Below are positions 10,336 to 19,528 of a stretch of DNA of 64,000 bases, piece by piece (positions within the stretch are counted from its first letter, which is position 1; each line of letters opens with the position of its first letter). The position numbers and the translations under genes are program-made. Below the pieces are notes generated by a model. It ran no database searches. It was given only the letters and a program-made list of their open reading frames with translations, and was not told the origin of the DNA. Source of the stretch: an uncultured Psychrobacter sp. (GTDB taxonomy: Bacteria > Pseudomonadota > Gammaproteobacteria > Pseudomonadales > Moraxellaceae); contig CANLXO010000008.1 in NCBI GenBank assembly GCA_947495055.1, forward strand, positions 62,001-126,000, written 5' to 3'.

Positions 10336-11103
10336 ATGTATTTTGCTGTTATCAGTATTTTTCCTGAGATGTTCGCCGCGATTCGTGAGTTTGGAATTAC
10401 GGGCCGAGCAGTCGCTGGGAATCAGGTGACTATAGAATGCATCAATCCGCGTGATTATACCACTGACAATTATCGCCGTATTGATGAGCGCCCCTTTGGT
10501 GGTGGTCCTGGTATGGTGATGATGGCAGAGCCTTTAGCGCAAGCTATCGAGGATGCCAAGTTGCGTGCTGCCAAGTACGGTTGCCGTATCGATAAAGCGC
10601 ATTGTCCGGTGATTTATATGTCGCCGCAAGGACAAACGCTCAGTGAGAACAGTGTGGTCAGTATGGCTAAGTTTGACGGCATGATTCTGTTATGTGGTCG
10701 TTACGAAGGTATTGATGAGCGTCTGTTATCACAGTATGTCGATATGGAGGTGTCACTGGGTGATTATGTGCTCACAGGTGGTGAGCTACCAGCAATGGTA
10801 GTGATGGATAGTGTGATACGTCGTCTGCCTGATATCATGGGCGATGATAAGTCCGCCATACAAGACTCGTTCGTCGATGGCTTGCTGGACTGCCCGCACT
10901 ATACTAAGCCGCATGAGTTCGCTGATATGAGGGTTCCTGAAGTACTACTCTCAGGGCATCATTCTAATATCGCCAAGTGGCGCTTTGGACAACAGGTTAC
11001 TCGTACCCAAGCGCGTCGCCCAGATCTATGGCAAGCCTTTACGCCAACGTCTGAGCAAGCAAAATGGCTTAAGGCGCTGGCTAAAGAAAACAAAGCAAAA
11101 TAG
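10336..11103 (+). CDS. trmD: tRNA (guanine-N1-)-methyltransferase TrmD
   Basis: SPOUT methyltransferase that makes m1G37 in tRNAs and so prevents +1 frameshifting. The 255 residues include the start [25 protein letters not shown], the [16 protein letters not shown] substrate loop, the trefoil-knot SAM site ([42 protein letters not shown]) and the C-terminal helices ([11 protein letters not shown]). It sits in the conserved ribosomal-processing operon between rimM and rplS. Confidence 0.98.
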   Translation: MYFAVISIFPEMFAAIREFGITGRAVAGNQVTIECINPRDYTTDNYRRIDERPFGGGPGMVMMAEPLAQAIEDAKLRAAKYGCRIDKAHCPVIYMSPQGQTLSENSVVSMAKFDGMILLCGRYEGIDERLLSQYVDMEVSLGDYVLTGGELPAMVVMDSVIRRLPDIMGDDKSAIQDSFVDGLLDCPHYTKPHEFADMRVPEVLLSGHHSNIAKWRFGQQVTRTQARRPDLWQAFTPTSEQAKWLKALAKENKAK

Positions 11104-11291
11104 TAAGTAAGTAATCAGAGTAAAAATTTGAGAATGTGCTGTTTATTGATGGCCGTATCTTAACCCCTTTATGTTGTATCTTGTTGATGACTATCACTAT
11201 TTTGATAGTTGCCGATATTAGATATGATCAATTATTACAAACAGGTAGTATGCGTAAAGCCTCTATTATCTAATGTGAGGAGATAACTCTC

Positions 11292-11723
11292 ATGAGCAAC
11301 AAGCATCCATTGGTTCAAAGCGTTGAAAATGCGCAGCTGGTAGAACGTCCAAGTTTTAGTCCTGGCGATACCGTTGTTGTACAAGTAAAAGTACGTGAAG
11401 GTGAGCGTGAGCGTTTGCAGGCATTTGAAGGCGTTGTTATCGCTAAGCGTAACCGCGGCTTGAACTCTGCATTTACGGTTCGCAAAATCTCAAGCGGCGT
11501 TGGTGTTGAGCGTGCATTCCAGTTGCATTCACCAATCATCGATAGTATCGAAGTCAAACGTCGCGGTGCAGTTCGCCGTGCGAAACTTTACTACTTACGT
11601 GAGCGTTCTGGTAAATCAGCACGTATCCGCGAGAAGCTTGGCGCACGTCCAGCAAAACAAGGCGCTCAGAAAAAGACTGACGCTGGTGTTCCTGATGCGG
11701 TTGAGACTGCACCTGGTATTTAA
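11292..11723 (+). CDS. rplS: 50S ribosomal protein bL19
   Basis: Large-subunit protein at the 30S-50S interface. The 143-residue product has the conserved core [96 protein letters not shown]-terminal tail of about 25 residues ([25 protein letters not shown]) makes it longer than the 115-residue E. coli protein. GTGAGGAGATAA precedes the ATG. It lies 188 bases after trmD, so an additional promoter in the gap is possible. Confidence 0.98.
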   Translation: MSNKHPLVQSVENAQLVERPSFSPGDTVVVQVKVREGERERLQAFEGVVIAKRNRGLNSAFTVRKISSGVGVERAFQLHSPIIDSIEVKRRGAVRRAKLYYLRERSGKSARIREKLGARPAKQGAQKKTDAGVPDAVETAPGI

Positions 11724-11881
11724 TGGGTCGAATACGACGTATACGTATTTCACTTTTTAAATACTGAGTATAAGTATCTAAGCTCATATCGACGTTGATC
11801 TTTGAACCTATTGTTTTTAGATCAGCGTAAAGCCCTTATTCATAGGTTTTATTATAAATAAGTAGGCGTACCAAAAAAGAC

Positions 11882-11918
11882 AAAACCCCAATCTAGCAGA
11901 TGTTAGATTGGGGTTTTT
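11882..11918. terminator. bidirectional terminator between rplS and the DUF4442 gene
   Basis: A perfect 14-bp stem (AAAACCCCAATCTA with TAGATTGGGGTTTT) around an 8-base loop. T runs occur on both strands, and convergent genes end on either side. Confidence 0.9.
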
Positions 11919-11968
11919 GTATGGGTGTTTTATTACCTTTATACATTATTCATAATATGCTTAAAAGC

Positions 11969-12523
11969 CTAATCAGGAATAGGCATGCGACTGCTTTGCT
12001 CATTAGACTTACTGTGCTTACGCAGACGGATATAGAGGTTTTTGGTCACGGTGGCAACCGTCTTTTGCTGCTCGTCAACGATATCTACGGTATATTCGCG
12101 AAATACCGCCTCCCCATCTTCAGTAAGACTACGGATAGTTGCAATCTCGCCTGCCGGTATTTTGATACGAGCAGTGACTTTGCTGTTGCCCGGCGCAACA
12201 AAATCAATATGTGAGCTTTTGTCCCAGACTACATACTTGCTACCCAATTGATGCATCAGCATAAGCATATAAAACGGATCTACCATGGAGTAGAGGCTAC
12301 CACCAAACTGCGTGCCGACAATGTTCTTGTTCAAAGCGGTCAAGCCCATACTAACCACGCAAAGTCCTTGATCCAAATCCACGTAGTCAATTTTGATACC
12401 TGCACCGACATAAGGGGCGTAGGTATTGATACGTAATTTGAGCAGGTGCGGCGTAAGTAATGGTACGATATTTTTTTTGGTATTGCGTTTTAGAGTCTCA
12501 AATCGTTTGGGTAGCAGTCGCAT
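11969..12523 (-). CDS. DUF4442 hotdog-fold protein (probable acyl-CoA thioesterase)
   Basis: The 184-residue soluble protein resembles the DUF4442/YiiD C-terminal group of hotdog thioesterase-like proteins. The core helix stretch NIVGTQFGGSLYSMVDPFYMLMLMHQLG corresponds to the long hotdog helix, and YVVWDKSSHIDFVAPGNSKVTARIKIP to the following strands. The substrate is unknown; a fatty acyl thioester is an inference from the fold. It is transcribed alone, convergent with rplS across a shared terminator. Confidence 0.7.
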   Translation of the reverse strand: MRLLPKRFETLKRNTKKNIVPLLTPHLLKLRINTYAPYVGAGIKIDYVDLDQGLCVVSMGLTALNKNIVGTQFGGSLYSMVDPFYMLMLMHQLGSKYVVWDKSSHIDFVAPGNSKVTARIKIPAGEIATIRSLTEDGEAVFREYTVDIVDEQQKTVATVTKNLYIRLRKHSKSNEQSSRMPIPD

Positions 12524-12619
12524 GATGTTATCCTTTTAACCTATAGTGCTTTTTATCTTATCTACTGAGGGTGGTGCTATTGAGTGATATAAAAAGAAAT
12601 CTATCATAATGAAAAGCGC

Positions 12620-12649
12620 TTGACACTACTAGCTTCAATCGGGAATAAA
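12620..12649 (+). promoter_or_regulatory. putative promoter of the HNH gene
   Basis: A perfect TTGACA (12620-12625), an 18-base spacer and AATAAA (12644-12649), about 70 bases before the start codon. Confidence 0.35.
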
Positions 12650-12717
12650 AGCTATTTTATGAATAAGCTGACCCCATCTCTTAACCATATAGGATATAGA
12701 ACAAAAGGTATACTGCT

Positions 12718-13044
12718 ATGCTGCAAAACGATGAGACTGATACGATAATACGCTGTGAGCTCTGTGGTCGTGATGAGTTGGTTTTAACGCGTCATCATCT
12801 AATACCAAGATCACGCCATAATAAATCGCGCACGCAGCGCCACTTTGATCGTGAAACGATGAAAACCGACATCGCTATGCTATGTCGTCCTTGTCACAGT
12901 CAAATTCATCATCTCTTTGACAATCACGAGCTCGCTAATTATTATCATACCATCGAACGCCTACAAGACCACAGCGAAGTACAAAAGTTTGTGAAATGGG
13001 TAAAAAAACGTCCTTCAGGTCTAAAAATAAGAGTAAAACGCTGA
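12718..13044 (+). CDS. small HNH endonuclease-like protein
   Basis: A 108-residue stand-alone HNH domain. It shows a zinc ribbon pair, CELCG near residue 14 and CRPCH near residue 60, around the nuclease core TRHHLIPRSRH and ending HSQIHHLF. These are the features of the beta-beta-alpha metal nuclease fold. Its role is unknown: no restriction methylase, phage or intron lies nearby, and related small HNH proteins occur widely as single chromosomal genes. It has its own likely promoter upstream. Confidence 0.8.
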   Translation: MLQNDETDTIIRCELCGRDELVLTRHHLIPRSRHNKSRTQRHFDRETMKTDIAMLCRPCHSQIHHLFDNHELANYYHTIERLQDHSEVQKFVKWVKKRPSGLKIRVKR

Positions 13045-13181
13045 TATATGTTGGTTAATATCCGCACTAAGCTCGTATTATAATTGCTAATGTCCTACAA
13101 TAGTCGCTTATTTTTTGGACGATTATGTTTGTCATAGCTTATATCGTCATTCTATCAAAATCTCAGAAAATGTGAGGAGAT

Positions 13182-14708
13182 ATGATGAATAATACGCAAA
13201 TACCCGCGACTGAACCAACCAAGCAGCAACCACCTTCATCTGATCATGAGCACTCTTTAAAAAGCTACGTTGATCTTCACAAACCTAGTTCTAGTTTTAA
13301 AACCCGTAACGCTTATCTAGAGCGTGAGCTACAGATCATGCAGCCCAAGCGTTGGGGTGTGAATTTACCTTTTCGCGATTATCGTTTTGAATACGAGGAT
13401 ACTATCCCAGCTATGGCGGCGATGATCGGCAAGGTGGTAATGGTAGGGGCTATTGCAGCTACTTTTGCAGGGCCACTGGGTTTAAGTGATGCTTTTGTAC
13501 TCGAAAACGTCCGTTACGAGCTGTTGATTGTCTCCTTCTTTGTTATCTTATTTTCAGGCTTTTTTTTACCGACGGCGAATTTGGCGGGTACTCATGGGCC
13601 GCTGATTCCACTGATTCCTATTGTGGTTGCCGCAGGCGGTCACCCGATGGCTTTTGGTCTGCTGATTGGTGCGTTTGGGTTATTATTAGCCATTAGTAAA
13701 GGCGGAAGTCTGCTGGCAAACTTGACTAGTAAAGGCGTGTGCGGGGGTCTGCTGTTATATTTGGGCTTTATTGGAACTACCTCGCAGGTCAAAAACCTAT
13801 TTGCTTGGGCAGAGGGCATGGGTATGGCGCATATTGCCTTTACCGTGATCTTGCTCACGATTGTGCTATACGCGGTACTAGAGAATTACCAAAAGCGCTG
13901 GCTCGCTGTGCCACTGAGCTGTTTGCTTGGCGGCGGTGTCGCCTTTGCTATGGGCGCGCCGTTTACGTTCAAAACGCCGCCAGGTTTACCAAATATGAGT
14001 CCGATGTACTGGTGGGGCGAGAACACGGGCTGGATGTTGGGTCTACCTACTATTGAGAGTTTTATTGTAGTATTGCCGTTTGCTATTTTGGCAGTCGCAA
14101 TGTGGTCGCCTGACTTTTTGGGTCATCAAGTGTTTCAAAAGATCAGCTACCCTGAGCGTACTGAACGGGTACAGATGAATATCGATGACACGATGGTCAG
14201 CGCATCAGTACGTCAAGTAGCAGGCTCGGTATTGGGCGGTGCTAATTTTGCCTCATCATGGGGTACTTATATCGTTCCCGCTGCTATTGCTAAACGTCCT
14301 ATTCCGGCAGGCGCAGTATTGACAGGACTGTTTTGCTTGATAGCAGGGGTATGGGGCTATCCTATGGACTTAGCCATTTGGGAGCCTGTCATGTGCGTGG
14401 CCTTGATCGTAGGGGTGTTTATCCCGCTTCTTGAGGCGGGTATGGAGATGACGCGTGAAGGCAAAACCACCCAGTCGGCTGCGATTGTGGTGTTTGCCTC
14501 GGCACTAGTGAATCCAGCTTTTGGCTGGTCGATCACGCTAGTGCTTGATAATTTAGGATTGATTGGCTCAAAAGAGCGTAGTGCAAATTTATCCAAAATG
14601 AGTCGCTGGATAATACCAGTCGTGACTTTTATAATACTAACAGGTGTGATGGCTATGGTCGGTATGCTTCCAGGTATCCCAGCGCTAGCGCCAAGCTTTC
14701 GTCAGTGA
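13182..14708 (+). CDS. DUF3360 multi-pass membrane protein (putative transporter)
   Basis: This 508-residue integral membrane protein resembles the DUF3360 family, which is distantly related to the SulP/xanthine-uracil permease fold. A hydrophilic N-terminal region of about 70 residues is followed by at least ten hydrophobic helices. Conserved-looking loops are PTANLAGTHGPLIPLIPIVVAAGGHP and SPDFLGHQVFQKISYPERTERVQMNIDDTMVSASVRQ. The substrate is unknown; an organic or sulfate-like anion would be a guess from the fold. GAGGAGAT precedes the ATG pair. It is transcribed alone and ends at a terminator. Confidence 0.7.
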   Translation: MMNNTQIPATEPTKQQPPSSDHEHSLKSYVDLHKPSSSFKTRNAYLERELQIMQPKRWGVNLPFRDYRFEYEDTIPAMAAMIGKVVMVGAIAATFAGPLGLSDAFVLENVRYELLIVSFFVILFSGFFLPTANLAGTHGPLIPLIPIVVAAGGHPMAFGLLIGAFGLLLAISKGGSLLANLTSKGVCGGLLLYLGFIGTTSQVKNLFAWAEGMGMAHIAFTVILLTIVLYAVLENYQKRWLAVPLSCLLGGGVAFAMGAPFTFKTPPGLPNMSPMYWWGENTGWMLGLPTIESFIVVLPFAILAVAMWSPDFLGHQVFQKISYPERTERVQMNIDDTMVSASVRQVAGSVLGGANFASSWGTYIVPAAIAKRPIPAGAVLTGLFCLIAGVWGYPMDLAIWEPVMCVALIVGVFIPLLEAGMEMTREGKTTQSAAIVVFASALVNPAFGWSITLVLDNLGLIGSKERSANLSKMSRWIIPVVTFIILTGVMAMVGMLPGIPALAPSFRQ

Positions 14709-14718
14709 GTTTTTGGGA

Positions 14719-14745
14719 TAAAAGTCAGCTCTGTGCTGGCTTTTT
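14719..14745 (+). terminator. terminator after the DUF3360 gene
   Basis: AAAAGTCAGC pairs with GCTGGCTTTT (one G-U) around loop TCTGT, followed by T residues. Confidence 0.8.
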
Positions 14746-14849
14746 ATGCTGGTAATCCCTTGATAATTATCCTGATAGTGTTTCTTGCAAAATGCCTGAT
14801 ATTGCCCCATCAATAAGCGTAACTTAGTATTTTATGAGTATGATTGTTT

Positions 14850-16721
14850 ATGGACAAGGTCTCAGTCGTGGATATCACTGATAATAAATCAAAAGACAGC
14901 AACAAAGAAGACAAGCAGCTGCGTCTTAAGCATCTCATCAAGCGTCTGCCAAATCTGCCAGGCGTCTATAAGATGCTGGGTAAAAACGGCGACATCCTCT
15001 ATGTTGGTAAGGCTAAATCCCTTAAAAGTCGGGTGAACAGCTACTTTGCCAAAACCATTGACCATCCCAAAACGCGCGCATTAGTTGCTCGTATCCATAA
15101 TATCGAAACTATCATTACTCGTAGTGAGACCGAGGCACTGCTACTTGAGCAAAACCTCATCAAAGAGTATCGTCCGCCTTATAATGTGCTATTACGCGAT
15201 GATAAGTCCTATTTGTATGTGTTTATCTCAGCGGACAAGCCTTATCCAAGATTGGCTTACGGACGCGGTAAAGGCAACCATCAAAAGGGACGCTTCTTTG
15301 GGCCGTTCCCGTCAGCGCATGCCGCAAAAGAGACGCTGGTACTGATGCAAAAGATGTTTCAGATGCGCCAATGCACTAATACCTTTTTTAAGCAGCGCAA
15401 ACGCCCGTGTCTTGAGTATCAGATCAAGCGTTGCCGTGCGCCGTGCGTTGGTCTGGTATCCCCTGAAGAGTACGCTGAGGACGTCAACAACACGGTGCGG
15501 TTTTTAAAGGGTGATTCAAGCGATATTCATAGTGCACTGATCGATAAAATGGAGCATGCCGCAGAAGAATTAGACTTTGAAAAGGCGGTATTTTATCGTG
15601 ATCAGCTCTCTATGCTGCGCGAAGTACAAGCGCGGCAAGCGGTCTACACGGTACAAGGCGAAGCTGATGTCATCGCGATATCGAGTCAAGCGGGCATGAG
15701 CTGCGTCAATGTGCTCACGGTGCGCGGCGGGCGGGTACTTGGCGGTAAAAACTACTTCCCTGATGTCGATAGTAGCGAGCCACTAGCAGATAACTTATCT
15801 GCCTTTATTACCTCGTTTTATTTCCAGGTGACTGATGATCTACCAGCTGAGATTATTCTCAGTCATGAATTGCCCGATCAAGTAGCGGTAAGTGAAGCGC
15901 TAGCTACGCACTTTGGTAGTAAAGTAGTTATCAAAACCAATGTACGTGAGCATCGCTCAGAGTGGCTGGATTTGGCCAAACTAAATACCAATAATGCGCT
16001 CAAGACTAAGCTTGGTGATTATCTAGAACTGCATGCTCGCTTTGGCGCGCTAAAAGACGTCCTAGCTGATGTCACCGATCGCACGATTGACCGTATTGAA
16101 TGCTTTGATATCTCGCACACTATGGGCGAGGCGACGATCGGTAGCTGCGTAGTGTTTGATCAAGGCGGTGCACGTAGGCGTGACTATCGTCAATATGCGA
16201 TTCACGACATTATCGGCGGTGATGATTATGCGGCGATGAAACAAGTACTCACGCGCCGTTATAAAAAACAGCCATTACCAGATTTGCTTCTTATTGATGG
16301 CGGCAAAGGTCAGCTAGGCATTGCAAAAGAGGTGCTGACGGAATTAGGTATTCTTGGCGATACCTTGCTGGTTAGTGTGGCAAAAGGCGAGGGGCGTAAG
16401 GCGGGGCTTGAGGTCTTGCACTTTATCGATTATGAGCCGCTTGATTTGCCTATGGATAGTAAAGCACTACATTTACTGATGCATATTCGTGATGAGGCGC
16501 ATCGATTTGCCATTACCGCGCACCGCAAAAAACGTGATAAGCGCCGCTCATCGTCAGTACTAGAAGTCATACCGGGACTGGGCGAAAAACGTCGCCGTGA
16601 TCTGCTCAATCATTTTGGCGGTATACAAAAGCTACTTGGTGCCTCGCAGCAAGAGCTGGCAGGAGTTGCAGGCATCGGCCCAGTACTAGCAAAAACGATT
16701 TATAAAGTGTTACACGAATAA
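14850..16721 (+). CDS. uvrC: excinuclease ABC subunit C
   Basis: UvrC makes both incisions in nucleotide excision repair after UvrA/UvrB load at damage. The ATG at 14850 gives 623 residues; a TTG two codons earlier is possible. Domains in order: GIY-YIG 3'-nuclease ([31 protein letters not shown]), a cysteine motif ([13 protein letters not shown]), the UVR motif ([23 protein letters not shown]) that binds UvrB, the RNase H-like 5'-nuclease ([45 protein letters not shown]), and C-terminal helix-hairpin-helix repeats ([33 protein letters not shown]). Typical full length. Confidence 0.97.
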   Translation: MDKVSVVDITDNKSKDSNKEDKQLRLKHLIKRLPNLPGVYKMLGKNGDILYVGKAKSLKSRVNSYFAKTIDHPKTRALVARIHNIETIITRSETEALLLEQNLIKEYRPPYNVLLRDDKSYLYVFISADKPYPRLAYGRGKGNHQKGRFFGPFPSAHAAKETLVLMQKMFQMRQCTNTFFKQRKRPCLEYQIKRCRAPCVGLVSPEEYAEDVNNTVRFLKGDSSDIHSALIDKMEHAAEELDFEKAVFYRDQLSMLREVQARQAVYTVQGEADVIAISSQAGMSCVNVLTVRGGRVLGGKNYFPDVDSSEPLADNLSAFITSFYFQVTDDLPAEIILSHELPDQVAVSEALATHFGSKVVIKTNVREHRSEWLDLAKLNTNNALKTKLGDYLELHARFGALKDVLADVTDRTIDRIECFDISHTMGEATIGSCVVFDQGGARRRDYRQYAIHDIIGGDDYAAMKQVLTRRYKKQPLPDLLLIDGGKGQLGIAKEVLTELGILGDTLLVSVAKGEGRKAGLEVLHFIDYEPLDLPMDSKALHLLMHIRDEAHRFAITAHRKKRDKRRSSSVLEVIPGLGEKRRRDLLNHFGGIQKLLGASQQELAGVAGIGPVLAKTIYKVLHE

Positions 16722-16734
16722 TCCGATTCATCAT

Positions 16735-16771
16735 AAAAAATGCCAACAGCGATTATGCTGTTGGCATTTTT
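16735..16771. terminator. bidirectional terminator between uvrC and folA
   Basis: A perfect 15-bp stem (AAAAATGCCAACAGC with GCTGTTGGCATTTTT) around a 6-base loop. A and T runs flank both sides, and convergent genes end on both sides. Confidence 0.93.
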
Positions 16772-16811
16772 GATTTAATTGTTGAACTGATCTTATATGA
16801 ACGTTAGCGGA

Positions 16812-17384
16812 TCAGTCTTCTTTTCTCTTATAAGTCACAAAACGATAGTCCAGCTTGCTTTTATCATCGTGCATCTGCTCAGACTCTTGCGCCACTGCAA
16901 AGTCATCAGGCAGCTCTGGATAAAAGGCATCACCGTCCTTAATGTCTGTATCGACATGGGTCAGCTCAATACGATCAGTGTACATCATTGCGTCTTTAAA
17001 CACTTTCTCACCGCCAATAATCCAAATGGTCTCAAGATGCGCGCCATGTGCTAGGCTCGCCGCTTGCGTCAATGCATCGTCCAAATTGTGCATGACATAA
17101 GTATTCTCGTTATTTTTTAGACCCTTTTGCTCAGCATAGTCCATCTGCGTGCTGATAATAAAGTTAGCGCGTTTTGGCAAAGGCTTGTTGCCCATCGACT
17201 CAAAAGTTTTGCGGCCCATGATGACGATGCCTTGAATGTCATCGGCATCGCTTTGCTTAGTGGTCATCTGCTTAAAATGCTTAAGATCCGCTGAGATATG
17301 CCACGGCAGCGCATTGTCTTTTCCGATACAGCGATTACTGCTAATAGCAGCGATTTGGGCAACTTCGGTATGGGCATAACTCAT
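16812..17384 (-). CDS. folA: dihydrofolate reductase
   Basis: NADPH-dependent reduction of dihydrofolate to tetrahydrofolate, recycling the folate oxidised by thymidylate synthase. The protein has 190 residues, longer than the 159 of E. coli. Visible motifs are AAISSNRCIGKDNALPWHISADLKHFKQMT with the substrate-binding Asp, VIMGRKTFESMG, and WIIGGEKVFKDAM for NADPH. Extra length lies in acidic and lysine-rich loops. AAGGATAAG precedes the ATG. It is third in an lgt-thyA-folA run with 37 bases to thyA, consistent with one transcript. Confidence 0.95.
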   Translation of the reverse strand: MSYAHTEVAQIAAISSNRCIGKDNALPWHISADLKHFKQMTTKQSDADDIQGIVIMGRKTFESMGNKPLPKRANFIISTQMDYAEQKGLKNNENTYVMHNLDDALTQAASLAHGAHLETIWIIGGEKVFKDAMMYTDRIELTHVDTDIKDGDAFYPELPDDFAVAQESEQMHDDKSKLDYRFVTYKRKED

Positions 17385-17421
17385 GACTTATCCTTATGAT
17401 TCTTCTAAAAGTAGAAAATAT

Positions 17422-18330
17422 TTATACGGCAACTTTGGCTTTGATAGCCGGATGCGACTCGTAACCCTCAACGCTAATGTCTTCGTATTTAAAAGTAAAA
17501 ATATCATTAACATCAGGACTCAGTGTTAGTGTCGGCAACGGCAAAAGTGTCCGCGTTAATTGTAGCTCTGCTTGCTCGCGGTGGTTTTGGTAAATATGAC
17601 AATCGCCGCCTGTCCAGATAAACTCACCAACCTTTAATCCGCACACTTGCGCGATCATATGGGTCAGTAGCGCATAACTGGCGATATTAAACGGTACGCC
17701 CAAGAACAGATCGGCTGAGCGCTGATAAAGCTGGCAGGAGAGCTTGTTGCCTGCGACAAAGAACTGAAATAGCGTATGACAAGGCGGCAGCGCCACTTGG
17801 TTGGCCTCTACAGGATTCCAGCCTGAGACGATCAAACGGCGTGAGTTGGGATTGGTCTTTATTTGCTCAACGACCTCGCTGATTTGATCGACGCCATCAT
17901 TATTGTATTGGCTTTGATGATTGTGCTGGCTCTGCTTATCCGTCGCTATTTTAGCAGCGTCATCCTTCTTACTTGCGCCATAATTGCGCCACTGATGACC
18001 GTAGACTGGGCCTAAATCACCCGCAGGACGGTTAAAGCGCGCGGTCTGCTCGCCAGTTGCCCATTCATTCCAGATACGCACACCGTTTTGTTGCAGATAC
18101 TCAACGTGAGTGCTACCACTCAAAAACCATAATAGCTCATAGACGATGGACTTAAAGTGCACCTTTTTCGTCGTCAGTAGCGGAAAGCCATCAGCCAAAT
18201 CAAAACGCAATTGCGCGCCAAAGTGACTAAGTGTACCTGTCCCCGTACGGTCGCCCTTTTCGGTGCCGTTGTCCAATACATACTGCAGTAAGTCGAGATA
18301 GGCTTGCTCGTTTTTGTTGTTACTAATCAT
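17422..18330 (-). CDS. thyA: thymidylate synthase
   Basis: Converts dUMP and methylene-THF to dTMP and DHF. The 302 residues contain the catalytic Cys at about 184 in [12 protein letters not shown], the preceding [11 protein letters not shown] phosphate-binding segment, and [34 protein letters not shown]. Compared with E. coli ThyA (264 residues) there is an extra hydrophilic stretch of about 27 residues (roughly 119-145, rich in Lys, Asp, Gln, Asn, His) between GHQWRNYG and [12 protein letters not shown]. casei-type enzymes carry an insert in the small domain too. The reading frame is intact, so this is not a frameshift. Confidence 0.96.
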   Translation of the reverse strand: MISNNKNEQAYLDLLQYVLDNGTEKGDRTGTGTLSHFGAQLRFDLADGFPLLTTKKVHFKSIVYELLWFLSGSTHVEYLQQNGVRIWNEWATGEQTARFNRPAGDLGPVYGHQWRNYGASKKDDAAKIATDKQSQHNHQSQYNNDGVDQISEVVEQIKTNPNSRRLIVSGWNPVEANQVALPPCHTLFQFFVAGNKLSCQLYQRSADLFLGVPFNIASYALLTHMIAQVCGLKVGEFIWTGGDCHIYQNHREQAELQLTRTLLPLPTLTLSPDVNDIFTFKYEDISVEGYESHPAIKAKVAV

Positions 18331-18359
18331 AAGATGCTCTCTAGCGCTTTAATAATGAA

Positions 18360-19241
18360 TTAATAAGCTTGCTTGCCCCAATCATAAACACTGCGTCTGT
18401 AAGCCAAGATAATGAGAACGATACCGATAATAATCATCGGCGCACTTAATATCTGCCCTTTGGTCATCCAGCCTAATAAGATAAAGCCTTGATCAGCGTC
18501 AGGCTGACGGAAGAATTCAGTGATAAAGCGGCTAAAGCCATAACCGAGCATGAAGACGCCAGTTACCGCCATACGTGGGCGCGGTTTTGACGAATACCAC
18601 CATAATAATAAGAAAAGAAGCAGGCCTTCAGTGAGCGCTTGATAGAGCTGCGAAGGATGACGCGGCAATAGGTACTGTCCATTAACCTCAGTCATTATCG
18701 TTTGTAGAGCTGGATTGTTCTGTAGCAGCTGCATATCGAACGCCGCTGCTTGCGGAAAGTAGGTGAGCCAATTATAGCCGCCATCAGAGACGCGTCCCCA
18801 AAGCTCGCCATTAATATAGTTTCCTATGCGCCCAAATAACAAGCCTGTCGGCACGCAAGGGACAATAAAATCGAGCACTTGAAACGGCGTCTTTTTGTAT
18901 TTGCGGGCAAAGTACAACATCCCAAGTGCCACACCGATCAGGCCACCATGAAAGGACATACCGCCTTCCCAGACTTTGAGCAGGTAGGCGGGGTTTTGTA
19001 GTAGCTCGCCGAACTGATAAAATAACACGTAACCAATACGCCCGCCCAAGATGACGCCGAGTGCACCAAAGAACACTAGATCTGAGACCATATCTGTAGA
19101 CCAAGCCTCACGCTTGGTGCTGCGATACCACGCCAGCCCGTAAGCGGCAGCAAAGGCCAGTAAATACATAAAGCCGTACCAGTGGACTTCAACAGGGCCA
19201 AGCGCTAAGGCAACAGGGTCATACTGGGGATGAATCATCAT
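18360..19241 (-). CDS. lgt: prolipoprotein diacylglyceryl transferase
   Basis: Inner-membrane enzyme that transfers diacylglycerol from phosphatidylglycerol to the lipobox Cys of prolipoproteins. I chose the ATG at 19241 (MMIHPQYDPVALALGPVEVHWYGFMYLLAF); a TTG five codons upstream is the only longer option. The Lgt signature is visible: GGMSFHGGLIGVALGMLYF, then PCVPTGLLFGRIGNYINGELWGR. About seven membrane helices are predicted from hydrophobicity. It is 30 bases upstream of thyA, an arrangement also common in other gamma-proteobacteria. Lnt, which acts later in the same pathway, is encoded near 62 kb. Confidence 0.96.
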   Translation of the reverse strand: MMIHPQYDPVALALGPVEVHWYGFMYLLAFAAAYGLAWYRSTKREAWSTDMVSDLVFFGALGVILGGRIGYVLFYQFGELLQNPAYLLKVWEGGMSFHGGLIGVALGMLYFARKYKKTPFQVLDFIVPCVPTGLLFGRIGNYINGELWGRVSDGGYNWLTYFPQAAAFDMQLLQNNPALQTIMTEVNGQYLLPRHPSQLYQALTEGLLLFLLLWWYSSKPRPRMAVTGVFMLGYGFSRFITEFFRQPDADQGFILLGWMTKGQILSAPMIIIGIVLIILAYRRSVYDWGKQAY

Positions 19242-19528
19242 AAGGGCATCATACAATTGATAATAGAATGTGGCTCATAATAGCAAAAATAGCTCTTTAG
19301 GCATACCATCTTGCTCTAAGCAAAAACTGACTTGACATAAAAAGCAGCCTAACGCGCAAAGTTACGGAAACTTTGACTATTATCCAGTAACTCGTAACGC
19401 TATTATCTAGATAAAGCGCTTAAAACTCGCTAAGATGAAAGGCTAAATGCCTTCAAAAAATCTGCTAAATATTAAAAGTTAGGATAGTAAGAAAGCAATT
19501 TAAGGGATGAATATTTTAAAGGACTATT

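Noticed and set aside
11900..12214. Plus-strand frame of 104 codons opposite the DUF4442 gene
   Set aside because: Shadow of the real minus-strand gene, beginning in the shared terminator region.
17895..17976. Frameshift or pseudogene in thyA
   Set aside because: The frame is continuous and all downstream catalytic motifs are intact; it is an in-frame insert.
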